This document shows positions 10,134 to 20,504 of a stretch of 64,000 nucleotides of DNA, one piece after another (within the stretch, counting starts at the first letter, position 1; every line of letters begins with the position of its first letter). Source of the stretch: Epiperipatus broadwayi (lineage: Eukaryota > Onychophora > Udeonychophora > Euonychophora > Peripatidae); assembly GCA_028023455.1 (NCBI GenBank), contig JAQFVV010000020.1, positions 12,502,385-12,566,384 of the forward strand, written 5' to 3'. The position numbers and the translations under genes are program-made. The notes below the pieces were generated by a model. The model made no database searches and was not told the origin of the DNA. It was given only the letters and a program-made list of their open reading frames with translations.

Positions 10134-12145
10134 TTAGTAAGATGTAAGATACATGTTAGTGTAAAACTAGAGAGACAAAAATTATTAAAAAAAAAAACAA
10201 TATTTATAATTGATATTCCTAATCTTCAGAAACATTATAATGAATTTAAATTAGAACTTACAAATTGGTTTCAAGTATTAGTAGATTTTGAACATGATTC
10301 AGATTTGAATGAAATTAATATGAAAATAACTGATACACTTTTAAAAACTGCAACAAAGATAGCTGGTAGAAAAAGCAGCAATTGAACAATAAAATTTCTA
10401 CTGAGACTAAAGAATTTATGAAAAAAAGAAGGAATATGAAGATATACAAAAATGATGCATTAAAAAGAATTGAATATCTTGAATTTTGTAAAATGGTGCG
10501 GAAAAGAGTTGAATATGATATAAAAAAGTATAACTGTGAACTAGCAAGGAAAACTGTAGAAGAAAATAAAAGTCTCAAGAGTGTAAAACAACATTTTGGT
10601 ATTGGTAGGAAATTTATATCTGCAATAAGAAAAAAATATGGAATATTACTAAACAGAGAGATGACATTATGAAATGGGTAGAAGACTTCCATCAAGAATT
10701 ATGTAGTAATAAAGAACAAGTACCTCCTATATCTATTATATCTTTCGAATTGCCCAGAATTTTAAATGAAGAAGTGAGACATACAATTAAATTTATGAAG
10801 AAAGGAAAAGCTCCAGATAAAGAAGCAGGTGAAGAAATAGAATTTTTTTAGCAAAGTTATATACCAAATGTCTAAATGATAAAGATGTACCAGATGATTG
10901 GAAGAATGCAGTATATATTAGAAATTACAGATCTATCAGCCTTTTGCAGTTTTATACAAAATTTTTACCAAGATAACTGCAATTTCCACCAACCAAAAAA
11001 ACAAGCTGGTTTTAAAAGTGGTTTTAGTACAGTAGAAAAAACAAATGAATATGAATTGTCATTAGCTTTGGATTTGTAGATTATGAAAAGGCATTTGATT
11101 CTATAAACATTTCTTCAGTGATTAAAGCATTGGATCATCAAGGTATAGATCCAGGACTATTGTCATATTTTAAAGAATATTCATAAAAATGCAACAGCAA
11201 CAATTAGATTACATAATGATCCTAGGAAAGACAACATTGAGAAGGGTATATGACAGGGTGACTCCATATCTCCCAAACTTTTTACAACAGTGTTGCAAGA
11301 GGTATTTTGTGGATTAAAATGGGAAACTAAAGAGTGAAAGTAAATGGATATTATTTAAGTCATTTCGATTTTTTAGATGATGTAGTTGTATTTACAAATA
11401 ATGCTTTAGAGTTGCAGGAAATGTTGCAAGAGTTATCAGATGAAAGTAGGAAAGTAGGACTAAAGATAAATGTTAAAAAGTCTAAAGTAATGTTTAATGG
11501 ATTTTCTCAAAATATGAAAATAAACGATTGATTATGATGAGTTAGAAGAAGTTAATAGTCACAAATACCTTGGTCAGTTTATTAATACAGATGGAAACAT
11601 AATGGATAGAATTAATCATAGTATTAAACTTGGTTAGAGTGCCTTTAGTAGAAATAGCTTGATACTAAAAGGAAATATGTCTACATGTTTGAAAAGGGTT
11701 TTTAATAAATGTGTTTTACCAGTTCTTACTTATTGATATGAGATTTGGACACTTAATAGAAGAGCAATACAGAGACTTCAGACTACTCACAAAAGTATGG
11801 AAAAAGATGCACGTTGGGAGTAACAAGAAGAGGTCGAAAACACAATATATGGGTAAGAGAACAAAACAGATATTACTGACACCATTGAACAAATTAAAAG
11901 ACTAAATTGGAGTTAAGCTGGACATATTGTTAGAAGAGATGATAATAGATGAACAATTGAAATCTTGAACTGGATTCAAAGAGATTGTAAAAGACCCAGA
12001 AAGAGACCACATGTGAGATGGATGGATGAAATGAGAAAATGTGCAGGGTGATGTGGAGAAGAGATGCTAGAAATTGGAAAAGATGGATTGAACTTGAAGA
12101 GACCTTCATCCTGCAGTGGATTGATAATGGTTGATGATGATGATG
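10134..12145 (+). mobile_element. RTE-clade LINE, 5'-truncated and degenerate
   Basis: About 2 kb of non-LTR retrotransposon inserted in repeat E. The short AATCAA at both edges may be target duplication but is weak. It begins in the linker between endonuclease and RT, so the endonuclease is absent (5' truncation). It ends in a (GATGAT)n tail, as is usual for RTE elements. Other 3' ends of the same family are at 14.6, 60.0 and 62.7 kb. Confidence 0.85.
10150..12030 (+). pseudogene. RTE reverse transcriptase ORF, many stops and frameshifts
   Basis: Pieces in order: the pre-RT linker (10119-10672) with TETKEFMKKRRNMKIYKND and ELARKTVEENKSLKSV, which match the linker found in 'craniofacial development protein 2-like' RTE proteins; an N-terminal RT piece (10669-10851) with FMKKGKAPDKEAGE; RT fingers and palm (10876-11100) with QAGFKSGFSTVEKT and DYEKAFDSI; the catalytic palm (11334-11531) with FLDDVVVFTNNALELQEML, keeping the Asp pair of the FADD box, followed by VGLKINVKKSKVM; a thumb piece with YLGQF-like sequence near 11,565; and a C-terminal piece (11711-12030) with VWKKMHVGSNKKRSKTQYM and, frame-shifted, the basic PRKRPHVRW tail. 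At least six breaks make it non-functional. Confidence 0.85.
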
Positions 12146-12310
12146 AATCAACTTTAAATAAATTTTTTTCACCACTTCAATTTGGAAATTGTTTCATTTG
12201 TAGTACAATCCAACTCTAAAATAAATATTTCTGACTTGAAACACCAATGCCATGCTTTATTTATCAATATTAAAGCTTTTAGTTGAACTTATCAAAATAT
12301 TGGGAAAATT
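12146..12310 (+). repeat. Repeat E, right arm (copy 2, remainder)
   Basis: Continues repeat E after the RTE insertion: TTGTAGTACAATCCAACTC, AAATAAATATTTCTGACTTGAAA and the complement of CAATATTTTGTTCA. It is the outer end of the palindrome that begins near 6.85 kb. Confidence 0.55.
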
Positions 12311-12920
12311 TTGTTATTAATTTTGTATTATCTAAGATTGTTTATCACTTGGATATTTCAGCAATGGTTTGGAGTCTTCCTGGTGTCCAAAATAATGTAG
12401 AGCACATTCTATGTCAGTACAATTAACTCTTACAATGATTACATTTACATAGGTGGCACAGAGTTTTGTGAATTAATTATTTTAAAAAATAATAAGAATT
12501 GAATAGCATCCTATCAATTTTGTTTCTTTTTTATTTTTTCATTTAATATAATAGCCATTTTTAGCTGATCGTGACATATGTTTATCATGGTCTTATGTTT
12601 TCATGACATTGTTTTTAGATTTGTATTATTCTGGTGTGTTAGCTTCTAGATGTCAATAAGTCATTATTTTTCAAGTCTTAAATATTTGCACCATGGGGTT
12701 TTGATTACTTTATAGCTTTCATTATTATAATTTCGAGTATTCTGAATTATCTTCATCCTTTGTTTATTTTTAACTTTTACCTATTCTAGAAATGCTTTCT
12801 TTTATGTTATATAAAAATTTATTTCCATTCATTTATTCTTTTCCCTTCTTTTTTATCTAAAACCCATACTTGAGGTTCAAAAATGACAATCCTTTTTGGA
12901 ATTGTTAAAAATTATATATT
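12311..12920. other. AT-rich sequence, no gene seen
   Basis: No supported feature. Confidence 0.5.
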
Positions 12921-12924
12921 TCAA

Positions 12925-13330
12925 CCATTAAGCATCACATGATTAACATTTCCTATACTTACACAAGCTTTTATAGCTGAGGCGAAAACTCTCCATATAG
13001 TAGTGTCATTCAGTGCAAGCCAGAATAATCAATGGATGCAAGAAGGTTTTATATAAAATCCCTATCCTGTGCCTACTCATACAATATCCTCAGACTGGTT
13101 CTAGCTTAGTAGTTACTAAAGAATTGCAGGATTCTAAAATATAGGTGCAGTGCTCTCAGATCCAAAGCTCCTCACTGATGAAAGCCATATATTATAAAGA
13201 CTAGTCTGGAGATATTGGATGAGTAGGCACTAGATAGCGATTTTATGCACAACCTTACTTGCATCCATTGATTACTTTGACTTGCACTTGGTGGTGTTAC
13301 TGTATAGAGAGTTTTTGCTTATATTTACAA
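12925..13330. mobile_element. Family A element, copy 1 (palindromic)
   Basis: Opens with the family tail in reverse (ACCATTAAGCATCACATGAT). The left arm follows (AAAACTCTCCATATAGTAGTG, then GCAAGCCAGAATAATC), then the central region and the reversed right arm ending TACTGTATAGAGAGTTTTTG. Both halves include parts of a hammerhead-like region, the left one badly eroded. No coding capacity. The target duplication is unclear. Confidence 0.8.
13160..13220 (+). ncRNA. Hammerhead-like relic, family A
   Basis: Stem I strands ATCCAAAGCTCCTCA and TGGAGATATTGGAT, CTGATGA (13175-13181) and ACTAGTC are present. The GAAA box reads AAAGA and stem II is expanded and unpaired, so no activity is expected. Confidence 0.6.
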
Positions 13331-14084
13331 CTATTTTGTAATTGCCATTTCTAATACTTTTTTTTCCCATTTGCTACATTCATTAACTGGTTTAATCTTA
13401 TTTGTTTATCAGTCATGAAAATATTTTCTAATTTTTTAAAATTGTTTGTGACATTAATTATTAACTTTTCATTTTCTTTTTTTCTTTTTTCTGACTATCT
13501 GATATACCAATTTTGTATGTTCAATATCAAGAACCCATTAGGAATATTTCTTATGAGTATGCTTCATAATATATAATGCATGTTCTTAAAGCCAACTGCA
13601 TTTATAAACTGGTCATCACAAATATGTAGCAACTACTGAACATTAATTTTTATCTGCACACTCTTATATTGATATTTTGTGGATATTTTCGTTGCTTATT
13701 AATATAGAGTTTTAATAAAACAGAAGGCATTCTGTCTTTTATATCTTTTGATTCACAGTTTGCTATACTTTTGAATGAAGTACACTATAATACAATTTTG
13801 TCAAATCAATAAATACTGAATAAATCCTATTGCTCAACATTTTATTTTCTACTAACAGTTATTTATAAAAGTACATGGACATTGCAGAATTGTGTTGTTT
13901 GCAGTGAAATATGGACTTCTTCCACTTTTCAATCCTTTATCACATTTATTTAAAATATAATACTAAAACCTTTATAATCAAAATAATTTAATTTCTCTTT
14001 TAAATACTATATGTCATTTATTTGTTTGTGGTGATTATTCTTCTTGTATGCAGTTTATAAAAAAAGAGAATGAGATTTTTGTGG
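13331..14084. other. AT-rich sequence, no gene seen
   Basis: No supported feature. Confidence 0.5.
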
Positions 14085-14300
14085 TATATATATAAAAGAG
14101 CATGCTAATAGATCTTAACAAGCTTTCCTGAATATCCCTATTCTCAGACCGGTTTCTAGCTCTGGCTGTCATCAGTGATGTGCTAGGACATTTAGCTATT
14201 AGATTTAAAAATACCAGGCCAAGTCCTAGAAATTATCTAATAGTTACCTATTAAAGTATTGTAGTACAAGTTTATTAAATTAAGTCATGTGATATATATT
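14085..14300. mobile_element. Family B element, copy 1 (short)
   Basis: Matches the B copies at 28.0 and 34.5 kb: TATATATAAAAGAGC start, CTTAACAAGCTTTC, the hammerhead region, AAAAATACCAGGCCAAG and a 3' end AAATTAAGTCATGTGA. Diverged and lacking the second arm. Confidence 0.75.
14127..14190 (-). ncRNA. Hammerhead-like motif, family B
   Basis: On the minus strand: CTGATGA (14175-14169), a short stem II AGC/GCT with loop CAGA, GAAA, then CCGGTC giving a 2 bp stem III and GUC cleavage triplet. The 10.1-11.1 position is a C/A mismatch. Stem I next to the core is weak in this copy. Confidence 0.55.
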
Positions 14301-14554
14301 TCTTACAATATATATATATAATGGTTTTTAAAAGCTGAATAAAATATTTTAGCATAATCATTATTAATTTTTTTCACTAACTTGAAATACATCACCAATC
14401 AATTACCTTTAGCAGATGACATATAAGAGATTTTCATTAGACTATAAAATTATTATTTATTAAAAATATTGCTATTTAATTATACTAGTACATATATATA
14501 TACCAGCCATAGCTGCAACTTCACACACATTAGTACAATAAAATAATATAATGC
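14301..14554. other. AT-rich sequence, no gene seen
   Basis: No supported feature. Confidence 0.5.
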
Positions 14555-14640
14555 AATATGTCACATTGGAAAAGATGGATTGAGCTCATAGAGAGTTTTA
14601 TCCTGCAGTGGATTGATAAAGGTTGAAATGATGATGAAGC
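14555..14640 (+). repeat. RTE LINE 3' end fragment
   Basis: GGAAAAGATGGATTGAGCTC, then ATCCTGCAGTGGATTGATAA and a GATGATGA tail match the 3' end of the 10.1-12.1 kb RTE (near 12,075-12,145). An extreme 5' truncation. Confidence 0.8.
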
Positions 14641-15344
14641 TGATGTCACTTTTTCCATGACTTATATATTTACATATTATCACCAACAATATCACAAAAA
14701 ATATAACTTTTTACAATCAGTTAAACTATTGAATAATCAACTTTTAGGATTTTAGATTAAATATCTTTCTCACTTGATAAACTAATTAGATTTTACGCAT
14801 ATGCTCTGATGTATAAAATATATCCAAGATGTCAAAACACAAAAATATGTAACAAAGTTGATTAATTATAAATAATAATTGCTTGTAAATAATAATTAGT
14901 TTCATGGAATTCATTCCTGGCACATGTTATTTAGAAGTTATAATATATTTAAACATGCATTTTTTCTCCAATAGTTTTATTATTAGGAATTAAATTATTT
15001 AATTGATCAGAATCGTGTATTTCAAATTTGAATAATTGCATATAATATTATTTATATATGATAATTAACTTCAAAAGATGCAGTTTTTATCCTTCTACGT
15101 GTAATACATATATATGTAGTTAATTAAAAGGCAGGCAGGAAACGATAAGATCACAGAATTGTGAGAAGGTTAGTCTTTCAAAGTGATAGTTGATAAAGAC
15201 TATGAGGATAGTCGAAAGTGCTCCTAATTAGATAAAATTTTTAAAATATATCTGATTACTGTATTTATAAATATTCAATTATATAATTACTTATATTGCT
15301 TTGAAGAAGTACAGACATCGAATTATAATATTATTATGCATATA
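14641..15344. other. AT-rich sequence, no gene seen
   Basis: No supported feature. Confidence 0.5.
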
Positions 15345-15347
15345 TGT

Positions 15348-15532
15348 AGTTATAATTGAAATAATAAATTTAACGGTTTACAAACTATTACAAACAATCC
15401 TTAAATCCGCAGAATTACTTTGGTTAATTTCTTCAACCGAAAGTACTTCTGCAGATTTAAGAATTGTTTGTAAGAGTTTGTAAACCGTTAAATTTATTAT
15501 TTCAATTATAATTACAATTTTGTTTTTAATTA
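15348..15532. repeat. Family D fold-back (MITE-like), copy 1
   Basis: Arms of about 75 bp are near-perfect inverted repeats: TATAATTGAAATAATAAATT, TAACGGTTTACAAACTATTA and CCTTAAATCCGCAGAA on the left, complemented on the right, with a loop of under 20 bp. The same element with a longer loop is at 18.59 kb. No coding capacity. A small open frame across it is an artefact of the arms. Confidence 0.8.
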
Positions 15533-15958
15533 ACGGAATTTATTTTACATATATGTAGTTATGTATATTTCAATATACATATATTTTGAATCGAATAATG
15601 CAGTTGTAATTTCACTAATAAATATCATTATGTTTGAAATATAAAGAGTGGAGATAAGACTGATTTAACCTCCAAAATCATCTGCTAATATTTCTGTTCC
15701 TGTTTAAAATACTATAAACTTATGAGATCATTGTTGATTTTCTTCATGCGTTGACATAAATGCTTAACTATTTATTTGTTTTCGTCTCTTGCTATGGTTT
15801 GATTAATAAACTTCATTGACAAATATTATTAATAATAACAATAATTATAATATGTATGTGCAAATAAAATATTCCCAGGATTATTATTATATTTTTTTTG
15901 TTTTTTAACATATTTTTTTAATAAACAAAGATAGATAAATAATACTTTTTTTTCCCCA
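15533..15958. other. AT-rich sequence, no gene seen
   Basis: No supported feature. Confidence 0.5.
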
Positions 15959-15959
15959 T

Positions 15960-16058
15960 ATGTCATAGCATCGGCCAGGAGGCGAACCCACAACCGCCTG
16001 CAATCAACTACTTGCTTGTAAGGCAGCTGCGATGACCTCTCGGCTAACAACGCTTGAC
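15960..16058 (-). repeat. tRNA-like sequence (SINE head or tRNA pseudogene)
   Basis: On the minus strand: TTAGCCGAGAGGTCATCGC (A-box-like), then TGCCTTACAAGCA, which could form a short anticodon hairpin with a valine-type UAC anticodon, then GGTTGTGGGTTCGCCTCC (B-box-like). The variable region is too long and the T stem does not pair cleanly, so it is not a functional tRNA gene. The GC content is well above the surroundings. Confidence 0.45.
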
Positions 16059-16149
16059 AAAATAAATAATACTTTTTATGACTTGATTAATAACAAAAAA
16101 AATATTTTCTCATAAGCATGTAAAAGTAAAGTAACCTAATGGTGAGTTA

Positions 16150-16340
16150 CCCCGGGGGGGGGGGCAAAATAAATTTGAGCCGAACAGTATCATTAAATAA
16201 ACAATCAAATGGTTTGTTGCTTAGGAGATCATATGAAGTTGGAGCCCATGAAATAATGGAGCCAAGTTGAGATTAGGAATCTTTTAGCTCTTAAATCTGC
16301 CTCTCTATCACTGCAGAAATCCAAGCAGGATAACAGTTCT
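16150..16340. repeat. Repeat G, copy 1 (possible SINE)
   Basis: Shares GGTTTGTTGCTTAGGAGATC and ATATGAAG with 40,140-40,170 and is followed by a tRNA-like stretch on the minus strand (GCAGTGATAGAGAGGCAG). A poly-G run (about 16153-16164) lies at its edge. Two diverged copies only, so boundaries are uncertain. Confidence 0.4.
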
Positions 16341-16519
16341 ATTCAATTAACCAAACTGGGATATTTGGTTTTACTTTTCTCATCTAGAATCAGTCCAGAA
16401 AATATTTCGTGAATCTGTCAGTCTCACTATTATGCTAAACTACATTCGTCTCAAATGCATTTGTGCATACGTATTCGTATATACTAACACGTATAATAAC
16501 TGAAACACAGGCTTATTCT

Positions 16520-16965
16520 ATACCTGTGTCTATATATGTAATATATAGGTTATATGAGCACAGACTTTCAGATAACCCATTACTCTCTACTCTATCTAAT
16601 AACACTGATACACTCAAGCACATATACGCTGAAAAGATAAATAATTACCATACCTGTGTCTATATATGTAATATATAGGTTATATGAGCACAGACTTTCA
16701 GATAACCCATTACTCTCTACTCTATCTAATAACACTGATACACTCAAGCACATATACGCTGAAAAGATAAATAATTACCAATATGCGTATTTCATGCTAA
16801 ACCAGCAATCATCAGTTGGTCCAGACTATCATCTCCCACACATATATACTATAAGTGTTCAAGTAGATATTAAGATAGACAATCTTCATACTTTAATGGA
16901 CAGGCTCCAATCTACTACACACTCCAACTCTTCAACCATCCATCCAATTGAAAATCTGTATAATT
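16520..16965 (-). mobile_element. Family C element with perfect 130 bp tandem duplication
   Basis: One C unit with the ribozyme strand on minus, running from TTCAATTGGATGG (about 16,950) to the CTATATATTACATATATAG end near 16,530. The last 130 bp of the unit in ribozyme sense are present twice with no difference (16521-16650 and 16651-16780). The duplication joint falls within about one base of the predicted hammerhead cleavage site. Confidence 0.85.
16766..16830 (-). ncRNA. Type I hammerhead ribozyme, family C (near intact)
   Basis: On the minus strand: CTGATGA (16815-16809), stem II TTGCT/AGCAT with loop GGTTT (basal U-U mismatch, other four pairs good) and GAAA (16793-16790). Then AUACGCAUA forms a 2 bp stem III and the AUA triplet. 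Stem I pairs TTGGT with ACCAA, followed by a second helix. Predicted cleavage lies between plus-strand positions 16,782 and 16,781. Confidence 0.75.
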
Positions 16966-17892
16966 CATTATTTTGATTTATATTAAAACAAACTTGCTTT
17001 TTTTTTTTTCAACAAAAAAAAGTACTTTCTCTTTTTAAAAACAACAACTTAAAATAGATCTTTTTTTTAAAAAAAAAATTTAATTCTTGGTTGGTTTCTT
17101 TCCTTTTCATTACAGTATCTTTCAAATAAATTGAAATATATTTTAGTTTTGGAAAACAAATCACTTTGTTTAATTCCCTGGACAATCGCGCTGAATAAAC
17201 TAAAATTAATTAATTTTGCACAGTCAATTTATTTGGACATGAACATAATTTTAATTTAATTTTTATTTAAATTATCAGTATAAAAACACATCTTACTTAG
17301 TGTTTTAGCTTGTAAAATAATTTAGAATAATTTTTTTAATAAAAAAAATATAAAATACCGAATTTGGAAAAAGAAGATAAGTGAGATTTGGTTGTACTTT
17401 ATCTCCTGTCACATAAATTAAATTATCATAATAAGAATTAAAACGTAAGCGTATTAATACTGATGAAAAGCTTTATTATGCTTGCAAATGTAAATTAAAC
17501 TTGACAACTAAAACTTATTTAAATAAAAAGTCTTTAACCACTAAATTAAATATAAATTTAGATTTTTTTTTAAACAAAATAATAAATATTTAAAATTTTG
17601 CAAATAAAAGCATTTTAATCCAATAGTTTTTTTCCACGAAAGACTCAAGCACATCAGAGAAGTATAAGTCACAAAAAATAGAGTTCTTTTCTACAATCCT
17701 AGTATCGATGAAGACACTGCTTTTTATACGCTCGTGTTTTAATTTATTTGTAGTGATTTTATGATTTATTGCATTCATTTTCTATAGACAATTCAAAATA
17801 AGAGCTAAATGTCGCCCTCCCTCTTTTATATAAATGATAATTATGGGGGAAAGTATCTTATTCATTTGCTAATTTTTAAAAATACATATATA
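16966..17892. other. AT-rich sequence, no gene seen
   Basis: Homopolymer-rich DNA. A minus-strand open frame (17590-17778) has no recognisable motif. Confidence 0.5.
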
Positions 17893-17905
17893 TAATTCTT
17901 ACATC
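17893..17905. repeat. Left target-site duplication of family A copy 2
   Basis: TAATTCTTACATC, identical to 18215-18227. Confidence 0.85.
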
Positions 17906-18214
17906 AAACAATTCAAAACAAAGCAAAACTCTCCATATAGTAGTGCCATCTTGTGCTAACAAGAGCAATCGATGAATGCCAGAAGGCTTGTACACAAAAT
18001 CCCTATCTAGTGTCTACTCATCCAATATCCCCAGACTAGTTTCTGGCTTGTGGCCTTCATCAGTGAGGAGCCTTGGATCTGAGAGCATTGCATCCATTGA
18101 TTGCTCTTGTTAGCACAAGATGGCACTACTATATGTAGAGTTTTGCTTTGTTTTGAATTGTTTAATAACAATTATGTGCTAGTATGAGATAGTGATCATG
18201 TGATGTTTAGTGGT
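17906..18214. mobile_element. Family A element, copy 2 (309 bp, bounded by 13 bp duplications)
   Basis: A complete short A element. The outer arms AAAACTCTCCATATAGTAGT, GCCATCTTGTGCTAACAAGA and GCAATC on the left are complemented on the right, giving about 85 bp terminal inverted repeats. The centre holds one hammerhead-like motif (minus strand). The right end carries the family tail ATCATGTGATGTTTAGTGGT. Only one ribozyme half remains between the arms, so it is shorter than copy 1. Confidence 0.88.
18020..18078 (-). ncRNA. Type I hammerhead-like ribozyme, family A (best copy)
   Basis: On the minus strand: stem I strand ATCCAA-GGC-TCCTCA (18078-18064); CTGATGA (18063-18057); A-GGC-CACAA-GCC-A as stem II; GAAA (18043-18040); CTAG giving a 2 bp stem III with a 2-base loop; the GUC triplet; and stem I return TGGGGA-TA-TTGGAT (18033-18020). 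Stem I pairs 6+6 bp around an asymmetric internal loop. The weak point is an A/A mismatch at 10.1-11.1 where working hammerheads normally have G-C. Confidence 0.68.
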
Positions 18215-18227
18215 TAATTCTTACATC
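18215..18227. repeat. Right target-site duplication of family A copy 2
   Basis: TAATTCTTACATC, exact copy of 17893-17905. Confidence 0.85.
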
Positions 18228-18593
18228 TTTGGAATCACAGGATTCTATGTCCACAGCTAGGTACTCATTTGCTGAGTAATATTTGATAAGTAATTTTGTT
18301 GTGTATGTTATCTATATGAAGATATTTTAATTTACTTGAAATTTATTGTAAACTGAAATTTTTGTTGGTATCCTTGATACTATTATTTTTTTTTTGTCCA
18401 TAAATTCGAATAAAAGATCTTTAAATTCTATATGATCTTTAATGCAATAGCCAAGTTGTTTGAATATATATTATGGTGAATCTGAGTCTAATATTATTAC
18501 AAAAGTTAGGCAGCATAGACAATTACACATCAAAACTAAAAAGAAGGCATTGCAAATGCCAATTTGCTTGTATTATGAAATTCATATATATAT
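18228..18593. other. AT-rich sequence, no gene seen
   Basis: No supported feature. Confidence 0.5.
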
Positions 18594-18835
18594 ATTGTAA
18601 TTATAATTGAAATAATAAATTTAACGGTTTACAAACTATTATAAATAATCCTTAAATCCGCAGAAGTACTTTCGGTTAATTTCTTTTTAATTTGGTTTTT
18701 TTTTTTTTTAATTTAATGGCAGTTAAGGCAGGTTTAAGAAATTACCGGAAAGTACTTCTGCGGATTTAAGGATTATTTATAATACTTTGTAAACCGTTAA
18801 ATTTATTATTTCAATTATTTTGTTTTAATTAACGG
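18594..18835. repeat. Family D fold-back (MITE-like), copy 2
   Basis: Same arms as 15.35 kb. Left: TAATTATAATTGAAATAATA, then AATTTAACGGTTTACAAAC and CTTAAATCCGCAGAAGTACT. Right: the complement. The loop is about 60 bp with a poly-T. Arms are about 85 bp and very similar, suggesting recent activity. Confidence 0.82.
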
Positions 18836-18861
18836 ACATTTTATTTATATTACACATATAT

Positions 18862-19030
18862 ATATAGGAGATGGTACTCTGGACCAACTGATGAGTGCTG
18901 GTTTAGCACGAAATATGAATATTGGTGATTATTCATCTTTTCTGCATGTGTGTAGTCATGTGTATCAGTAATATGAGATAGTGTGGATGGTGAAGGGCCT
19001 TGAAAATCTGAGTTCAAATCCTCTATATTT
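18862..19030 (+). mobile_element. Family C element, 5'-truncated, carrying the best hammerhead
   Basis: Begins inside stem I of the ribozyme (GAGATGGTACTCTGGACCAA) and runs to the family 3' end GAGTTCAAATCCTCTATAT. The upstream half of the unit is missing, consistent with 5' truncation during reverse transcription. Confidence 0.82.
18870..18936 (+). ncRNA. Canonical type I hammerhead ribozyme, family C
   Basis: Stem I strand GGACCAA (18881-18887); CTGATGA (18888-18894); stem II GTGCT (18895-18899), loop GGTTT, AGCAC (18905-18909), all five pairs Watson-Crick with G-C at 10.1-11.1; GAAA (18910-18913); stem III of 2 bp (A-U, U-A) with loop AUGA; cleavage triplet AUA (18919-18921); stem I return TTGGT (18922-18926); and an outer helix GATG/CATC. 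Every invariant core base of a hammerhead is present. Predicted cleavage follows 18,921. Confidence 0.85.
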
Positions 19031-20504
19031 ATTTAATACAGAAAATATTAATTCTATTTTGAATATAATTATAATGAATTAAAAAGAAAAATAAAGAAAT
19101 TATGCTAATATTGAAAATATTATCATAAAGTATTGATTGGAATATTTTAATCAGAATACTAATGGGACAGTCTTTTCAACTAGTAAGATGTATTTAATTC
19201 AAGCAGCAACTAAAAGTCATGCTTGTAATGCACCAAATCAAAAATACATGTCACTAAAATTAATAATGCTTATATTTAATGACTAATCTATTCTTTATAA
19301 TGTGCATACATACTTGTGCTCTATATATAATAAAAGACTTTATGATATATTAGTATATCTAAACTGCCAAACCTATGACCTGGATTTAAAGATTACCTGG
19401 TGAATAATATTTTAATTTTAAAGTTCTGGTAAGATCTTTGTCCTGTAGTTGGCTGTTTCAAAGTTGCTTGCCTATATTTTACTTATTTATACATATAATA
19501 GACTATTGCATTTATCACTTCAAAAATATTTACATTTTTAGAACATTAGTGTTCATAAATTGCATGTAATGTACTCATATTCATTCACACACACTCTTAT
19601 ATACATTTATAGCCAATCAAATCAACTCATAGCACTTCTCAATTGCACTCCATAATCTTATTGTAAATCATCAAATCAATAAACAAGATATTACACTGAC
19701 CATTTTTACCTTTATAAATATAACTTCATTATTCAGGTGAACTAGAAATTTCAATATCTGGTCCCATCAGATATGATAGCCCTATTATTTATATAATTTG
19801 TGTGGTTGCATACTAGCTAGTTTTAAATCTTGAATATATTTGCAACAAATATATAAAAATGCGGCATTAAATCTTTTAATGTAATTTATAAACATTTTTT
19901 CCATTCAATAGCTTATGAGATTATAGGGAGCAATTCACAAGCAATGTTATTAAATTTCATTAGTTATATGCTCATTTATAATCCAATGAATATTATCATT
20001 AGCAGCCAATCTAATTTTAGAAAAAATCTATAGAGATAAAGAAGAACAAAAAATTAAAAAAAAAATTATGATGACAATTTAAGGCAATTTATTAACTGTA
20101 ATGCTCACCATTTTATAATACTTTAGCAAAACATTTTTCTGAAGGCTTCAAGACCTTACTGCAGAAATGCTATAGATATTACTTTATTTTTATATATTGG
20201 TGTTTTGGATGTTGTGGAATTCATTCTGGAATTTTTTGTTGTTGTATTTATTTTATCTAAATTTATACATGTGTATAAAGTTTGATTTATCAATTTGCAC
20301 TTAAAATTAAATGTGATTTCCTGTCAAGACAGACATTTCAAGTGCAAGGTAATACAACACATAACAAATATATAGAACCTATCTTACCTCAATTCCAATT
20401 CACATTCCAATTATCTTTAATATCAAATGAACGTTTTAATTAATTGTTTTCAGAATTGTAATTAAGAAAAGTACTTTAATTTTTATCTTTTTTGCTTGTT
20501 CAAA
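19031..20504. other. AT-rich sequence, no gene seen
   Basis: I looked for RNase H and integrase of the Gypsy element just downstream on the minus strand and did not recognise either. Confidence 0.45.

Noticed and set aside
10315-10695. 126-codon minus-strand frame
   Set aside because: It is the antisense shadow of the RTE linker region.
15965-16050. Possible valine tRNA gene (UAC)
   Set aside because: The variable region is too long and the T stem fails to pair.
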